Shown: positions 9,549 through 20,413, numbered from the stretch's first letter. The stretch: 31,797 nt of DNA from UBA11524 sp051883695 (GCA_051883695.1 JBJEUF010000147.1:1-31797), one strand, 5' to 3'. The notes: a model not told the origin generated them from the letters alone. A program made the numbers and translations.

Positions 9549-12500
9549 TCATCCCAGCCGGACGCCGCCCACAGCCATGCCCCTGGACACCCTTTCCATG
9601 ATCTGTTCCCCGACGCGCTCGGCCATCTCCTCGTAGTCCTGCTCACGTTCCAGCCTTTGAACCTGCACGGTGATGCTGTCGATGTGGAGCGCGCTCTGCT
9701 GAGACTCCGGTAGCCGGGGCTGTACCGCAGCGGCCGGCGCCTGATAGGTGCGAATGGCGTGCAGCGTATGGAGCAGATCTTCAAACAGTTCCGTCTGATA
9801 GGGAGACAGAATCCGCTCAGGCTTTTGCTTTGTACCGTCCAGCCAAGCCAGGCCGGTTGTGCTGGCGAGGCCGCCCCGGGCGTACGCCGTCACCTTGATC
9901 TGGCTGTACAGGCTGCGCGCCCATTCGCCGATCATGCTGGAGCTGCTGCCGCTTTGCTCTCGACAGATGGAATTGATCTTGGACTGCGCCGCCTTCTGCG
10001 CCTCCTCCGCCGTCGCATAGCCCTTCAGCGTTCCACCTTTGGCAGAGCCGATGGCGGGATAGGTTGCCTGGTAGAGGGTGACCTTTGCCACGCTCCCCGA
10101 ACTGCCGCCGCTTTTGGAGGAGCTGCCGGAGCTGCTGCTGGTTGTGGATGAGGTGGAGGTATACTTTACACTGCTGAGCGAATCGGACACGGATTTCATC
10201 GCGTCCTTCAGCTCCTGCAGCTTCTTCTTCCATTCGTCCACATAAGCCTCCGCCTGCAGCCGTCCGGCCTCCTTGTAGTCCGCGGAGTTCTGTTTCAGAA
10301 ATTCAATGATGGCGTCGTCGCCCTGGGCGATGATTTCTTCTACTTCGTCCCAATAGGTCTGCGTGTATCCGCGCATGTCGTCCAGCATCACCTGCCAGCC
10401 CAGGCGCATGCTCTCCCGGGTTGCGTCCGTTGCAGTCTCGTATTCCTCATGATTGGCCTCCAGCCATGCGAGGATTTCCTCATCCGAGCGTGTCATCAGC
10501 TCCTGCAGCTCTTCGATCAGCTTTCGCGGGTTGGAGAGCAGCTCTTCGTAGTAATTCTCCACGTATTCGATGTATTCATCGATGGAGTCAATCTGGGCTT
10601 CGATGGATTTCTTCTGGGCGTTGACCTCTTCCTCAGCAAGCTCCCAGGCCAGCTCCTCCCGCAGCTCTGCAATCTCCTCGCGAAGCGCCAGTTCTTCCTT
10701 CTTCCGGGTGGGGTCGGCGGAGATTCTGGCGAGCTGCGCCTCCTTTTCCGCCAGCAGCTTTGCCCGATCCTGCTGCTCATTCAGCTTCTTCCGGGCCTCC
10801 AGCTGCTCGTCCAGCGCAGACAGTTCCTCATTGAGCGCTTCGCGCTTCAGCTCCGCCACCTCAATGAGCTCGTCGCGCTCCTTTTCGTATCGCCGCGTCA
10901 GCACGTCCATCAGCTCGTTTTCCAGATCGATGCGCCCCTCCAGCATCCGCTGGTTCAGCGCCTCCCGATCCAGAATCGCATCGTGGATCAGCTCCCGCAG
11001 GTCGATCTCCATCTCACGCACGGTATTGTGCCATTCTTCGATCTGGTCCTGCAGCTCCTCCAGGTCGGTCATGTTCTCCAGCAGCTGCTCGGAGTACTGC
11101 TGATGCGCGCTCTGCAGCGCCTCCAGATCGACAGCTGCCTGCTTGTACTTCTTTGAGCCCTCCTTGTATTTGGCGAGCTCGGCCTGCTTCTGCTCAATCT
11201 GCGTTTCCAGCGTGCGCACATAGCCGCGCAGCGTCTCCGTGTTGTCCGCAACCAGCGTGCGTTCCTTCTCAAGGTAGAGAATCACGCCCTGGATCTCACC
11301 ACGCGCTTCGTGGTAGCCCTGCGCGAGCTGCGCCATCTTCCGGTAGTGATCCTCGAAGCCCTGATCCTCGTCCATCTGATCCAGCATCTTCTGGATGGAT
11401 TTGCTGACCTCAGTGCTTGAGCTGCCGCCACCGCCGCCCTTGCCGCCACCGCCACCGCCGCTGCTTCCGGAGCCGGAGCTGCCGCCGCCGGATCTCAAAG
11501 GATTGCTGCCGGTGTATTTCAGCACCGTCTGGTTGGTATTGAGCATCGTGCGCGTCCATGTGCCGGAGACCGGATCCCACTGCGCGCCCTCCTGGGGCAG
11601 CGTAATGGTCTCGGTGGTCCACTGGCCGGTGGCAATCAGCGCCTGTACGGTTTCCGCCGCCAGATTCTTGACGCTCACAAGGCCGTTGGTCAATGCGGAG
11701 AAATCCGCGACCGACGTGCCGGTGATGCAGATAAATGCAGCTTCGTTCAGCCGGTCAAAGGCCGCTTCGCCTTCCGCCAGCGCCGCCGCCATCATCGGCC
11801 CAACCTGATCCCAGTTCGCCAGAAGCACCTCGGGATCGATGTTGCCCAGATACTCTGCCAGCACGTCGATTTCGTCGGTCGCAACCTGCATGCCCTGCGC
11901 CATCTTCTTAGCCGCAGCCTGATACTGCTCGTTGGCCTTGACGGCCTTCTCGGCCTCCTTGTTGTAGGCGCCGAATGCATCGCTGACGCTGATCGCACCA
12001 TGCTTCAGATCCTCGATGGCAGCGGCGGTATTCTTGAAATACCTTGCCGTGGAGGACTTCTGTGCGCTGTTCAGTTCCTTGCCCAGCGCGTCGATCTGCT
12101 TTCCCGCGCTTCGGGACGCGTCGGACAGGTCACCCTGCGCGCCTTCCAGCTCGGACGTACCTTCTTTCAGCGCCTCTGCCGCCTGATTTGCGTCGTCCAG
12201 TGCGATGACGAGGGAGGGATAGGTTTCGGCAATGGACTGGCGCAGCGATTCATCGAAGCTGTTCCATACGGCCATGGCATTTTCAACGCCCTCCGTGCCG
12301 CCGGAGCCGAAGGCGTCCAGCAGCGCGCCGATCTGATCCTGATAGCCATCCGTGCCAGCTGCATTGGCTGCGCGCTCCTCGCGCAGGGACTGCGCCATGT
12401 CGCTGAGCGTCGTGGAATTGGCGGCCTCCTGCATGGCGTAAATCCCTTCCACGATCTTCGCCACGTCGCCGCCGCAGGCAAGCGCCAGATTGGAGATGTC

Positions 12501-15500
12501 TCCGAACATGGCAATCATGCCTTCGAGAACGCCGGCTTCATCCAGATCGCCGAGTGCATTGTTCCATGCCTGTACGACGTCTTCGCCGTTTTCCTCCGCC
12601 TGCCGCACAGCGTCCTCAAGATAGGACACGGCGCCCGCATAGCCGTTTGCTTCTGCGCGGTCAAATCGCCGCTCCCGCTGGGCATTCGCCGCATACTGCG
12701 CGGACTTCGCCTGAATATCAGAAACGACGCCGTAGGCCGCCGCCTGTTCGTAGACCGCTGCAGTCTGCTCCTGCGTCAGCTGTCGGGCGCGGGCAATGTA
12801 CTCCGCCGAACCGCGCTGCAGCGCAGTCAGCTCCACATATTCCGCTTCCAGCAGCGCGTAGGCATCCAGCGCCGAAAGGGGATCATAGGCAGCGTTCGAG
12901 GGATCAATCGCCCTTGCGGCCGCGGACAGCGAATCCGCCTGTTCCAGATCGATCTGAAGGCTGCGCAGATCGCCCAGCCGGTCAAGGGATGTATACAGCT
13001 CGTCCGCGCTGGCCGCGCCGTTGAGCAGCAGCATTGCCAGCGTGCCGAACTGCTCCAGCAGCGCGCCGATGTCAATGCCCTCGCTCTCCAGGCGGGTGAG
13101 CGCGCTGTAAAAGGCCGCGGTCTTGTCCTCTGCGGCAGCAACCTCGGCAATGACCGAGCGCATGGCCTCCTTCATTGCGCCTGCGTCGGATTTCATGCCT
13201 TCGGCGGTTCCGGAGAGATAATCTGCCCAGGCGTCGCTTCCGGTTTTGGACGCCACCTCGTCGATGCGACGGATTGCTTCGTCAAAGTCCTCGGCAGCCC
13301 AGGTTCCGTCCACAAGCCTGTCGATCAGCTCGGGCATGGCCTCCGTGATCGCCTGAATGCTTTCGGCGGACATCCCTTCAAAGACGCCAAGGACGCCGGC
13401 GCTGTCGCCGCTGCGCGCCAGTCCGGCCATGGAGGTCAGTCCGGCAATCGCCTCGTCGCGCGCAATCTGTCCGGAGTGCAGGGAATTGTAGGCCGTCTCC
13501 AGCTGGGTCGCTTCCCGCTGTGCCTCGGCCACCTTTTCGCGCATGGTCGCTACAACGCCGTCCATGCCCGCTTCAATTCTGCCGTTTGCGTCCATGATGG
13601 TCGTGTCGATGTCGGCGAACATCTCGAAAAACGCGTCCACAAACTGACCCGCCAGCGCAATGACTTCCTCCTCAGTGCCCTCCGGCAGGAGCCTGCGCGC
13701 CCAGTCCTCGGCGTAGGCATAGAGCCCCATGCCGTTCGGATCGAGCAGCTGCGTCCACAGCTCGGAGGCGTCCAGAGAGGCCATGTCCTTCTTCGCAGCC
13801 TTCAGCGCGTCCTCCAGGCGCGCCTTGTCGAAGAACTCCGCCCAGGGATTGGCGGCCTTCGCCACGCCCTCCTGCCAGCCGTCCGTCAGCATGCCGGTCG
13901 CAGTGTCCACATAGTCGGCGATGCCGGGATAGGTTTCGTAGAGTCCCTCCAGCAGTGCGTCGCCGATTTCGCCGATGACCTTTGCGTCGGTGATGTTCAG
14001 CCCTGCGGCAATCTCCTCGGCAACGGACAGCACCGCATCATGGAGGTTGTCAAACTGGCCCTCGCCTTCGCCAAGCCTGGCGAGCACCGAGCCGAAGCGG
14101 TTGGCCTCCTCGCGGGCGATGGCGAGCTTGCGGTAGAGCTCATCGGTGTCCAGCGAAGCGATGGATTCCTCCGTGGCCTCCATCTCCTGCTGTGCCTGGC
14201 GCAGGCTGTCCAAAGTAAACTCCGGGAACAGCGGAATGTCATCATCCGTCGTTTCCGTCAGCGCGTTGTAGGCGGTGATGAATTCGTTGACAACGGGCAG
14301 CAGGCTGTTGAGCTCGTCCACGGTCTCCTGCGTCTGCTCGCCGCCCAGCAATTCGTCGAAGCGCTTGATGATTCCATCAAAGTCCGCGTGGGCGTCGACG
14401 TATTCCGCCATGGCGTCCACCTTTCCGGTCAGGTCTGCGGCCATGGCCATCAGGTCGCCCTCGGCCAGCTCCGCCTGCCGGTCAATTCCGGCGATGAACC
14501 CATCATAGTACCGGATGGCGGCGTCCTGCATGAAGGAGGGCAGCTGTGCAAACTGGGTGCCATCGGTCATGACGGTGTAGAGATCATCGAACACCGGCTG
14601 CCAGGCATCCTCCAAAGCCTGACGATTGGCCTCGGCGTAGGCGCCCGCCGCAATGTCGAACTCCAGCATCTTGTTGGAGATCGTCTCCACCGAGGAGGCA
14701 TAGTCCAGCCCCAGCGCATCCATCTCCGATACGACGCCTGCCCAGAAGTCGCGATCCGCCTGGATCCTTGCCTTGTCCTCCCTTGAATACCAGACGGGCA
14801 TGGGCTGCTCCGCCTGATTCTTTGCGTAGACGTAGAAATTCTCGTCCTTGCTTGCGTACATGCCGTGGGGACCGGTGTAGCTCTGCGCATACAGTCCTTC
14901 GGGATGTTCGGCCATGAACTGCGCATAGGCGTCCGCAATTTCCCTGTACTGGCTCACGGAGGTCAGGTTCTGCTGCGCCTCGCGAATGGCGTTCGAATAG
15001 GAACCGCCGTCGTCCCTCAGATTCTGCAGCGCGTCCGCAGCGTTCAGGCTTCGGAGCACCTGCTCCGTTCTTTCCAGCTCGCCGCGCGCAGCGGCGGCCT
15101 TTTCGCCCAGGGTGTCAAAGCCCTCTCCGCCGTTTTCCAGCGCGGCTTTCATGGAAAGGGAGGTTCCGGACAGTGTGCGCATGATCTCATCCGCGCGGGA
15201 CTGCTCGTCAGCGGACAGCTCTGTTCGTTCCGCGAGCGTCTCCAGCTCGCTGACCAGCGCCTCCGCGGCGTCCCGGTAGCCGGAGACCGATTGGATGGTG
15301 CCTGCATAGTCCACCTTCCGGATCTCGTCGGCTCTGGCGGATACGCCTGCGATCATGGTGACCACCGCGGCAAGCATGCCGACGGCGGCGATGATCGCTC
15401 CGATGGAACCTCCGCTCATGGCAGCGGCAATGCCCGATCCCGCAGAAAGCGCAGCCGTCATCGTCTTGATGGCTGCGGCCGCCTTGATGACCACGGCGAC

Positions 15501-17621
15501 CAGCCCTGCGACGCCTGCAGCGACGACGGGAATCATCAGGTTCCAGCCGCCCAGCGCGTCTGTGCCGGCAGTGATGACCTCCACCAGGCCCGCCATGCCG
15601 TTGTAAAAGTCCTTCATCCACTCCGCATCCAGCAGGGCATAGAAGGATTCCGCGGCGGCGGTCAGCCGGTTCTGCGCAGCGGTCACCGAGTCCTGCCAGA
15701 CCGCGTACTTCTGTGCCGCAGTACCCGCCGCGTTCAATGCGCCTGCGTAGAGCTCATACGCGCGGCTGCCGCCCTCGACGCCCTTGGACATATCGTTCAT
15801 CAGGGCGAGGAAGTAGTTCTGCTGGCGGGTGCCGGCCATGGTGGTGGCGATGTAGCTCTTGGTCTTGCTGTCCAGCGTATCCCATTGCGCCGCGATATCC
15901 GAGAAGATGTCGGACATTGCGCGCCAGTTGCCCTCGTTGTCCAGCAGCGCCACGTCGATCGTCCCCAGCGCTTGGGCGACGTCGTTGATCTTGGTCTCGT
16001 CCTCCTCGGTGTAGCCCTTGGCCTTGATGGAGTGCAGGCGCGCCATGATGGAGTTGATGGCAGTGCCGATGACCTCGGGAGCCTGCCGGGTCTGTTCGGA
16101 GATGGTGGCGATGTACGCGCCCAGCCACTCAAAGGTCAGGCCGAACTCCACAGCGGAGGCGGAGGCCTTCTGCATGGCAATGCCGATCTCGTCGGGACCG
16201 GAGGCGCTGGCGTCGCCCAGATATGCGAATACGTCCGCCGCGCGCTGCGCGCTGATCTCCATGGTGTTCGTGGCCGCGGTGATCAGCTCGGCAGCTTCAT
16301 CAAACTCCATGGCGGAGATCTTCGCATACTGAATGGAGGCCGTGAGCCGCGCGTTGACCTCGCTTTCGTCGAGACCCTGTCGCCAGAATTCTACGGCGGC
16401 GGTGGCAATCTCCGTTGAGGAGACCTTCATGGTTTTCGCCAGCGTGCGATAGCTCTGGCCCAGGCGGTTGACCTCGCTTTCGGATTTCCCCGTGACGATG
16501 CGGATCTCGTTCAGCTTGTCGTAGTACTGCTGCGCATAGTCCGTCGCACTGCGCCAGAGGGAGGTCTAGCCGCGCAGCACGAGCATGGTGGACGCCATCT
16601 GGAGAAGGCGGCTGCCCATGCGGTCCAGCGACTGGTCCAGTCGGGACAGCTGATTTCCCGTGCCCTCCAGCTGTGCCTGGTGCGCAGCTTCCGCGTTCTT
16701 CGCCTGCTGAATGAGATCGAGGATCTGCTTGCGGACACTCCCCTCAATGTTGAGAGAGACCAGCTTTTGCTCGATCTGTTGGATCTCCTCCATGGCCTGC
16801 GCAGCGCTCTGGCTCCAGTATTCCTTTCCGGCCTCATTGCCGTTTTTGACGGCGATGTTGTACTGGCGGTAGGCTGTGGTCAGCTGCCTGTATGCCTGCT
16901 GCAGCTGATGAAGCTCGGTCGTGCCCGCCGACTGCGCTCTGGACTGCTGCGCGTTTCCATACCGGGCGGAGAGCTGCGCTTCTTCGCGGGCCAGCTCCAC
17001 CAGCCGGGATCGGGCGACCGCCTGCTGATCCATCTGCGCAATCAGCTTCCGGTTGCCGTCAATGAGCGTCTGAAGATTGGCGATCTGACCGTCCAGACTC
17101 TGCGCATACGGCGTATCGTCCTGCACCTTCAGACGCTGGGTCTTCAGCCGATAGATCTGCTTCAGGGCGTCGCTCTGCTCCCGGTAGAGGCGGTTGGCAT
17201 TCTGGATCTCCGCAGTCAGCGCGGAGTCGGCCTTCAGGGTCTTGTTCAGCTACTGACCGTTCTTGTAAACCTCGGTGATGCTGCGGCCCAGCGCGTCGTA
17301 GCCCTTCCGGGTCTCCGTCAGCGTGCCGTCCGCCGCAAGCCGCTGGGTGGTGGTGAGCAGCGTCTGAATCTGGGAGACCGCAGGCTTCAGACCGTCCGCG
17401 GCCTGCTGCCCGGACTTCGCGCTCTGGCTGGCCATCTTCTGAATCTCGCTTTTGAAGCGGGTCAGCATCTCCCGAACCTGCTTTTCCACCACGTCGCTCA
17501 TGTTCAGGTTGACGCCCGCACCGATGGATTTCAGCAGATCGTTCGTTTCGCTGACGTCGTTTCTCAGCCGGGACAAATCCAGATACTATGTGCCGACCAG
17601 CTTATTCTGGCTCTGTGCCAT
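9549..17621 (-). CDS. Tail tape measure protein (3 in-frame TAGs)
   Basis: The largest gene: 2,690 residues after readthrough. The start ATG (MAQSQNKLVG) follows GGTGGTGAGCAC; the stop is TGA. TAGs are at 17586-17588, 17250-17252 and 16566-16568 (codons 12, 124 and 352); the following 2,300 codons have none. Order: helical coiled coil (about 1-350); TP901-type tape measure domain with the conserved TMAGTRQQN at about 594-602; two membrane-like hydrophobic stretches near 696-716 and 740-758; long helical body; a Gly/Ser-rich linker near 2,040; a second long coiled coil; and a C-terminal globular end. It sets tail length; by the usual 1.5 angstrom per residue, about 400 nm. It enters the host envelope during injection. 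The 2,293-residue open part is not a separate gene, since the N-terminal TAG-bearing part is continuous with it. Confidence 0.92.
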
Positions 17622-17642
17622 GTGCTCACCACCCTGTCATCA

Positions 17643-17678
17643 AAGTAAAAGCGGGATTGCCTTATTCAGCAATCCCGC
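17643..17678 (-). terminator. Intrinsic terminator after the 80-residue gene
   Basis: On the minus strand a perfect 10-bp stem, GCGGGATTGC with GCAATCCCGC, 8-base loop, is followed directly by TTTTACTTT. Both arms lie at 17651-17660 and 17669-17678. It ends the single-gene cassette and lies 30 bases before the tape measure start, so the late operon must read through it. Confidence 0.85.
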
Positions 17679-17904
17679 CGCTTTCATTTCTGTCCCAGGA
17701 ACCGTATTCGATCTCGTTCTGGAGCAGCCGGAAGCAGGTTTCTGCATCCTTCCTCCAGAATCCGCGATTTGGATCGGACAATACCTGATAAAAAATGCTG
17801 CGCTTCAGCAGCCGCTCCGCGTCGGCGTCCGTCAGATGATAGACGTCGCACACCCGCCGGACGATTCCCTCCGTCAGCCGCATCAGCGTCTCTTCAAATT
17901 CCAT
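17662..17904 (-). CDS. Small cassette (moron) protein of unknown function
   Basis: An 80-residue acidic helical protein with ATG (MEFEETLMRL) behind a perfect GGAGGTGATCGG site. It has no in-frame TAG, and its TAA stop lies in the loop of the following terminator hairpin. With its own promoter and terminator this is a one-gene transcription unit inserted between chaperones and tape measure. The middle part, RVCDVYHLTDADAERLLKRS followed by YQVLSDPNRGFWRKDAE, resembles short Firmicutes proteins of unknown role, but I cannot name a family. Expected to act in the host cell rather than in the virion; no function is claimed. Confidence 0.75.
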   Translation of the reverse strand: MEFEETLMRLTEGIVRRVCDVYHLTDADAERLLKRSIFYQVLSDPNRGFWRKDAETCFRLLQNEIEYGSWDRNESGGIAE

Positions 17905-17932
17905 CCGATCACCTCCGTTCGCGTGCCGTTCC

Positions 17933-17961
17933 AGTATACAGCAAATTCAGGCCACCGTCAA
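17933..17961 (-). promoter_or_regulatory. Promoter of the 80-residue cassette gene
   Basis: On the minus strand TTGACG (17956-17961) and TATACT (17933-17938) are separated by exactly 17 bases, a strong vegetative sigma-type promoter. It lies in the 69-base gap before the gene at 17662-17904 and so gives this one gene independent transcription inside the tail operon. Confidence 0.8.
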
Positions 17962-17973
17962 CCACGCGGAGTA

Positions 17974-18543
17974 TCAGTCCTTTTTGGCAAACTGAAGCCC
18001 GCCGCCCGCCATGGGGGCAGGCTGCTTCCGCACCGCGCCCAGCATGTCGATCAGCTTCGAATTCAAATCCTCGGCCTTGGCGATCGTCTCCATCAGATCC
18101 TCTGTGCCCAGCAGGGATTCAAACACCTTCGCCAGACGGTATTCCAGCGAATGCTGCCGTTCAAAGCAGCACTTTGCAGAGTCCCTCAGCCGTGCGGCGA
18201 TGGCGTCCACGTCGCCCACATCCTGTTCCACAATGTCCAGAATCTCCTGCCACAGGCCGTGGGAGGCAACCGCATCCTGCGCGGCGTAGCGGCCTTCGGG
18301 CGTATCGTACTCCGCAAGATCCAGGTCGGTATAGTGAACCAGAATCAAAAATGCGCGGATCAGTTCCGCGTTGTAGCTCTCATAAGCGACGCCCGCCGCC
18401 TCGTCAAACACCATGGTGGCGCTCACCAGATCCTATGCCAGCTGCTCCTTTTCCTGACAGGGCAGCATCTCCCGGACGTGAAAGACCTGTCCGTCCATCT
18501 CCAGCGCGTGGGTGTACTCATACCGTTCCTGTTTGACGTTCAT
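17974..18543 (-). CDS. Tail-module protein of unknown function (1 in-frame TAG)
   Basis: A 189-residue protein with start ATG (MNVKQERYEYTHALEMDGQ) behind GGGAGGAAACGGAC, overlapping the previous frame by 26 bases. TAG at 18433-18435 is codon 37; the stop is TGA. The N-terminal ~35 residues are a short beta segment (VFHVREMLPCQEKEQLA before the TAG), and the rest is helical and acidic. No family is recognised with certainty. Given its place between the chaperones and the tape measure, a second assembly factor or a minor tail protein is most likely. Confidence 0.6.
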
Positions 18544-18841
18544 GTCCGTTTCCTCCCATGATTGTGATTTTGCTTCGTTCAAAGAAGTTTGCAAGCGATC
18601 CCATGGCTTGCGCGCGGTCGTTCGGGTCGGCGACATTGAAGGGATTGCTCCGCTGAATCATGTCCCAGCTTTTCTCGCAGAAGCTGTTGCCCGCATAGTT
18701 GACGATGGCTTCGTAGTTGAGCCTGTAGCCCAGCTCCCGGAGCACATCGTCGAAAAATACGTAGGCCATGTTGTTGATGCATTCCTCGTCCACCACGCCC
18801 AGATGCGCGGCGAGCATTGCGACGGCGCGATCGAGTGTCAC
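18518..18841 (-). CDS. Tail assembly chaperone, -1 frame extension (gpT-like)
   Basis: An open frame of 107 residues from a GTG that overlaps the preceding TGA, extended upstream without a stop to the slippery site at 18862. It most likely is the C-terminal part of the frameshifted chaperone and is made mainly as a fusion; separate initiation at the GTG is possible but has no strong ribosome site. The sequence is helical (MTLDRAVAMLAAHLGVVDEE then RELGYRLNYEAIVNYAG). There is no TAG. The TGA at 18518-18520 lies inside the start region of the next gene. Confidence 0.7.
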   Translation of the reverse strand: MTLDRAVAMLAAHLGVVDEECINNMAYVFFDDVLRELGYRLNYEAIVNYAGNSFCEKSWDMIQRSNPFNVADPNDRAQAMGSLANFFERSKITIMGGNGHERQTGTV

Positions 18842-18868
18842 CCCTTTCGCGCCGTCTGCAGGTTTTTT
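18821..18868 (-). promoter_or_regulatory. Programmed -1 ribosomal frameshift signal
   Basis: On the minus strand the heptamer A AAA AAC (18862-18868) is in the canonical phase of the first chaperone frame (codons CTA AAA AAC). Five bases later a perfect 9-bp stem begins: CGCGCCGTC on the plus strand at 18848-18856 pairs with GACGGCGCG at 18821-18829 around an 18-base loop. Slip back by one joins the frames without a stop, giving 130 plus 114 residues. Confidence 0.85.
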
Positions 18869-19251
18869 AGCTTCTGCTCCTTTTCGTCGATGCGGTTGAC
18901 GTGCCGGAAGATGGCGAGCAGCTGCTCGATGGTATCCGTATCCATCTCATCGTAGTGCTCCGTCACCAGCGCCGCATCGTCGAACACGGCGATGAGCCAG
19001 TCCATGAGCGCCTTGTCCCCGTCGCGGTCGTCTCCAAACGCACCGGATTCCATGGCAAGCACATCCGCTACGGGATACATCTCCAGGATCTTGTAGAACG
19101 CCGCTGTGCGGTTGCGCTGATACCGAAGCTTCGTTGGACGAATCTCGATCAGCTGGTCGCCGATGACGACCGTGTTTTCAGGACTGCCCACCTGGGGCAG
19201 TCCTTTCTCCGTCTGTTCCGCAGGCGGCAGCGGCTTAGTCTTCGCCGTCAT
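18838..19251 (-). CDS. Tail assembly chaperone, short form (gpG-like)
   Basis: A 137-residue, acidic, helical protein. The start ATG (MTAKTKPLPP) is behind GGAGGTCGAAACCG; an earlier ATG is rejected because that ribosome site would be inside the protein. The stop TGA overlaps a GTG in the -1 frame. Seven codons before its end is the slippery sequence A AAA AAC, so a fraction of ribosomes should shift into the following frame, giving a longer 244-residue product, as in the lambda gpG/gpGT chaperones. There is no in-frame TAG. The chaperones bind the tape measure during tail assembly and are absent from the virion. Confidence 0.8.
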   Translation of the reverse strand: MTAKTKPLPPAEQTEKGLPQVGSPENTVVIGDQLIEIRPTKLRYQRNRTAAFYKILEMYPVADVLAMESGAFGDDRDGDKALMDWLIAVFDDAALVTEHYDEMDTDTIEQLLAIFRHVNRIDEKEQKLKNLQTARKG

Positions 19252-19573
19252 CGGTTTCGACCTCCTGCTCAATCGCGACCTCCCAGCTGCCCAGCAGGTT
19301 CATCTCGCGCACCGCGGCTTCGATGGCGGGCATGTCCACCGACAGGCCGCGCGCTTCCAGTTCGTCCTGCACATACTGCAGCTTGGCCGCGCCCTTGCCG
19401 GAGCCGTACAGCTGTTCCGCCGCGTATACCAGCACGCGGACGGTTGCCAGCAGATATTCCTGCTGCTCCCTGGTCGTTTTGCTCTTCAGCCAGGGAATCA
19501 CCTTCACAGTGATGACCGCAGCCAGCAGCGCAAGCTATGCCTCCAGAACCGGGGTCAGATCGATCATGTTCAT
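19235..19573 (-). CDS. Holin, LLH family (1 in-frame TAG)
   Basis: A 112-residue protein; its ATG overlaps the endolysin TGA. An N-terminal membrane helix (MIDLTPVLEA-TAG-LALLAAVITVKVIPW) is followed by a charged helix and the stretch VLVYAAEQLYGSGKGAAKLQ, with IEAAV near the end, which fits the LLH phage holin family. Holins form membrane lesions that let the endolysin out. The TAG at 19535-19537 (codon 13) sits within the single membrane helix. The stop is TAA. The gene overlaps the next start by 17 bases. In this phage both lysis genes depend on TAG being read as sense. Confidence 0.85.
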
Positions 19574-20388
19574 CTTGCAGCCTCCTTCTTCTCATAAGCA
19601 GCCTTGAGCGCCGCACGGGTCAGCGGACCGACAATCGCATCCACGGACAGCTTGCTGTCCTTCTGGAACGTGCGCACGGCCGTTCGGGTATCGTTGCCAA
19701 AGTCGCCGTCGACGCCGTACCTTCCAACGCTGTAGCCGCACTCCGTAAGCATCCACTGTACCCAGCGCACGCCGTCGCCCTTCGCGCCCTTTTTCAGATT
19801 CGTGGAAGGCTCGGCGTAGGGACAGCCCTTGTCCGCCGGAGTCGCAGGCGTCTCAGGGACCTGGCTGTCTGCGGTCACATAGTCCAGCATGGACGCGGGC
19901 AGCTCGCCCCAACGGGTCCAGGAACGATCCCTGATCCGGGTTTTTACGATACCGTAATTGAAGCCTCTGGCCTCAATCGCCCAGACGCCGTCCAGCGAAA
20001 TGCCGATGTGGCCGCTGTTCCAGACCACAAGGCCGGGCGTGGACGGGATGGAAGCGATGGGGCCGGTCTTTTTGCACATCTGATACATGCCGTTGGCGGA
20101 GCGATCCGGGCAGCTGTTCGTGCCATATTTGCTGGCAGTTGTCCCGTTGCTCGTCCAGAAAAACGCCTTGATCTAGCCGACGCAATCGGCAACCGTTCGG
20201 TTTTCTGCGATGTGCTTTTTGTACGTCGCCGTGCGGGAAGCGCCGTAGTGGGTCGGATACTGCTTCTTTTTGCTGGCGTACAGCGATTCCGTCGCCTTGT
20301 AGCCGCAGGTTCCGTACCAGTATTTCCAGCCCTCGGCCAGCGCCCTCTCCGCAAAGGCGGCCTACTGAAGATTCGTATACTTGGCCAT
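19570..20388 (-). CDS. Endolysin: NlpC/P60-type peptidase plus peptidoglycan-binding domain (2 in-frame TAGs)
   Basis: A 272-residue cell-wall hydrolase for host lysis. The N-terminal domain has the order of an NlpC/P60 cysteine peptidase: likely Cys69 in VADCVG, His127 in NSGHIGISLD and Glu139 in WAIEARGFNYG as third residue. After a Pro/Thr linker (about 175-187), residues 195-262 form a PG_binding_1 repeat domain (KKGAKGDGVRWVQWML, GDFGNDTRTAVRTFQK). TAGs are at 20362-20364 (codon 9) and 20173-20175 (codon 72). The second lies three codons after the catalytic cysteine, at a place normally Leu, Met or Phe in this family. The start ATG is behind AAAGGATG; the stop TGA overlaps the holin start. 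Without TAG readthrough no lysin is made. Confidence 0.9.
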
Positions 20389-20413
20389 GTTCACGCATCC
20401 TTTCCTCGTTTAT

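Noticed and set aside
12000..14786. Long plus-strand ORFs (also 3376-5277, 6043-7971, 19537-21642, 26459-28882, 29044-30897)
   Set aside because: They are antisense to well supported genes, rich in Arg, Gly, Ala, His and without recognisable domains or ribosome sites; they arise from high GC at third codon positions.
15208..15621. Alternate-frame ORFs inside the tape measure gene
   Set aside because: His/Arg/Gly-rich low-quality frames overlapping a continuous, domain-bearing tape measure.
18433..18636. Start of the 189-residue tail gene at the upstream ATG at 18636
   Set aside because: It would overlap the chaperone extension by over 100 bases and lacks a ribosome site; the ATG at 18543 has GGGAGG at good spacing.
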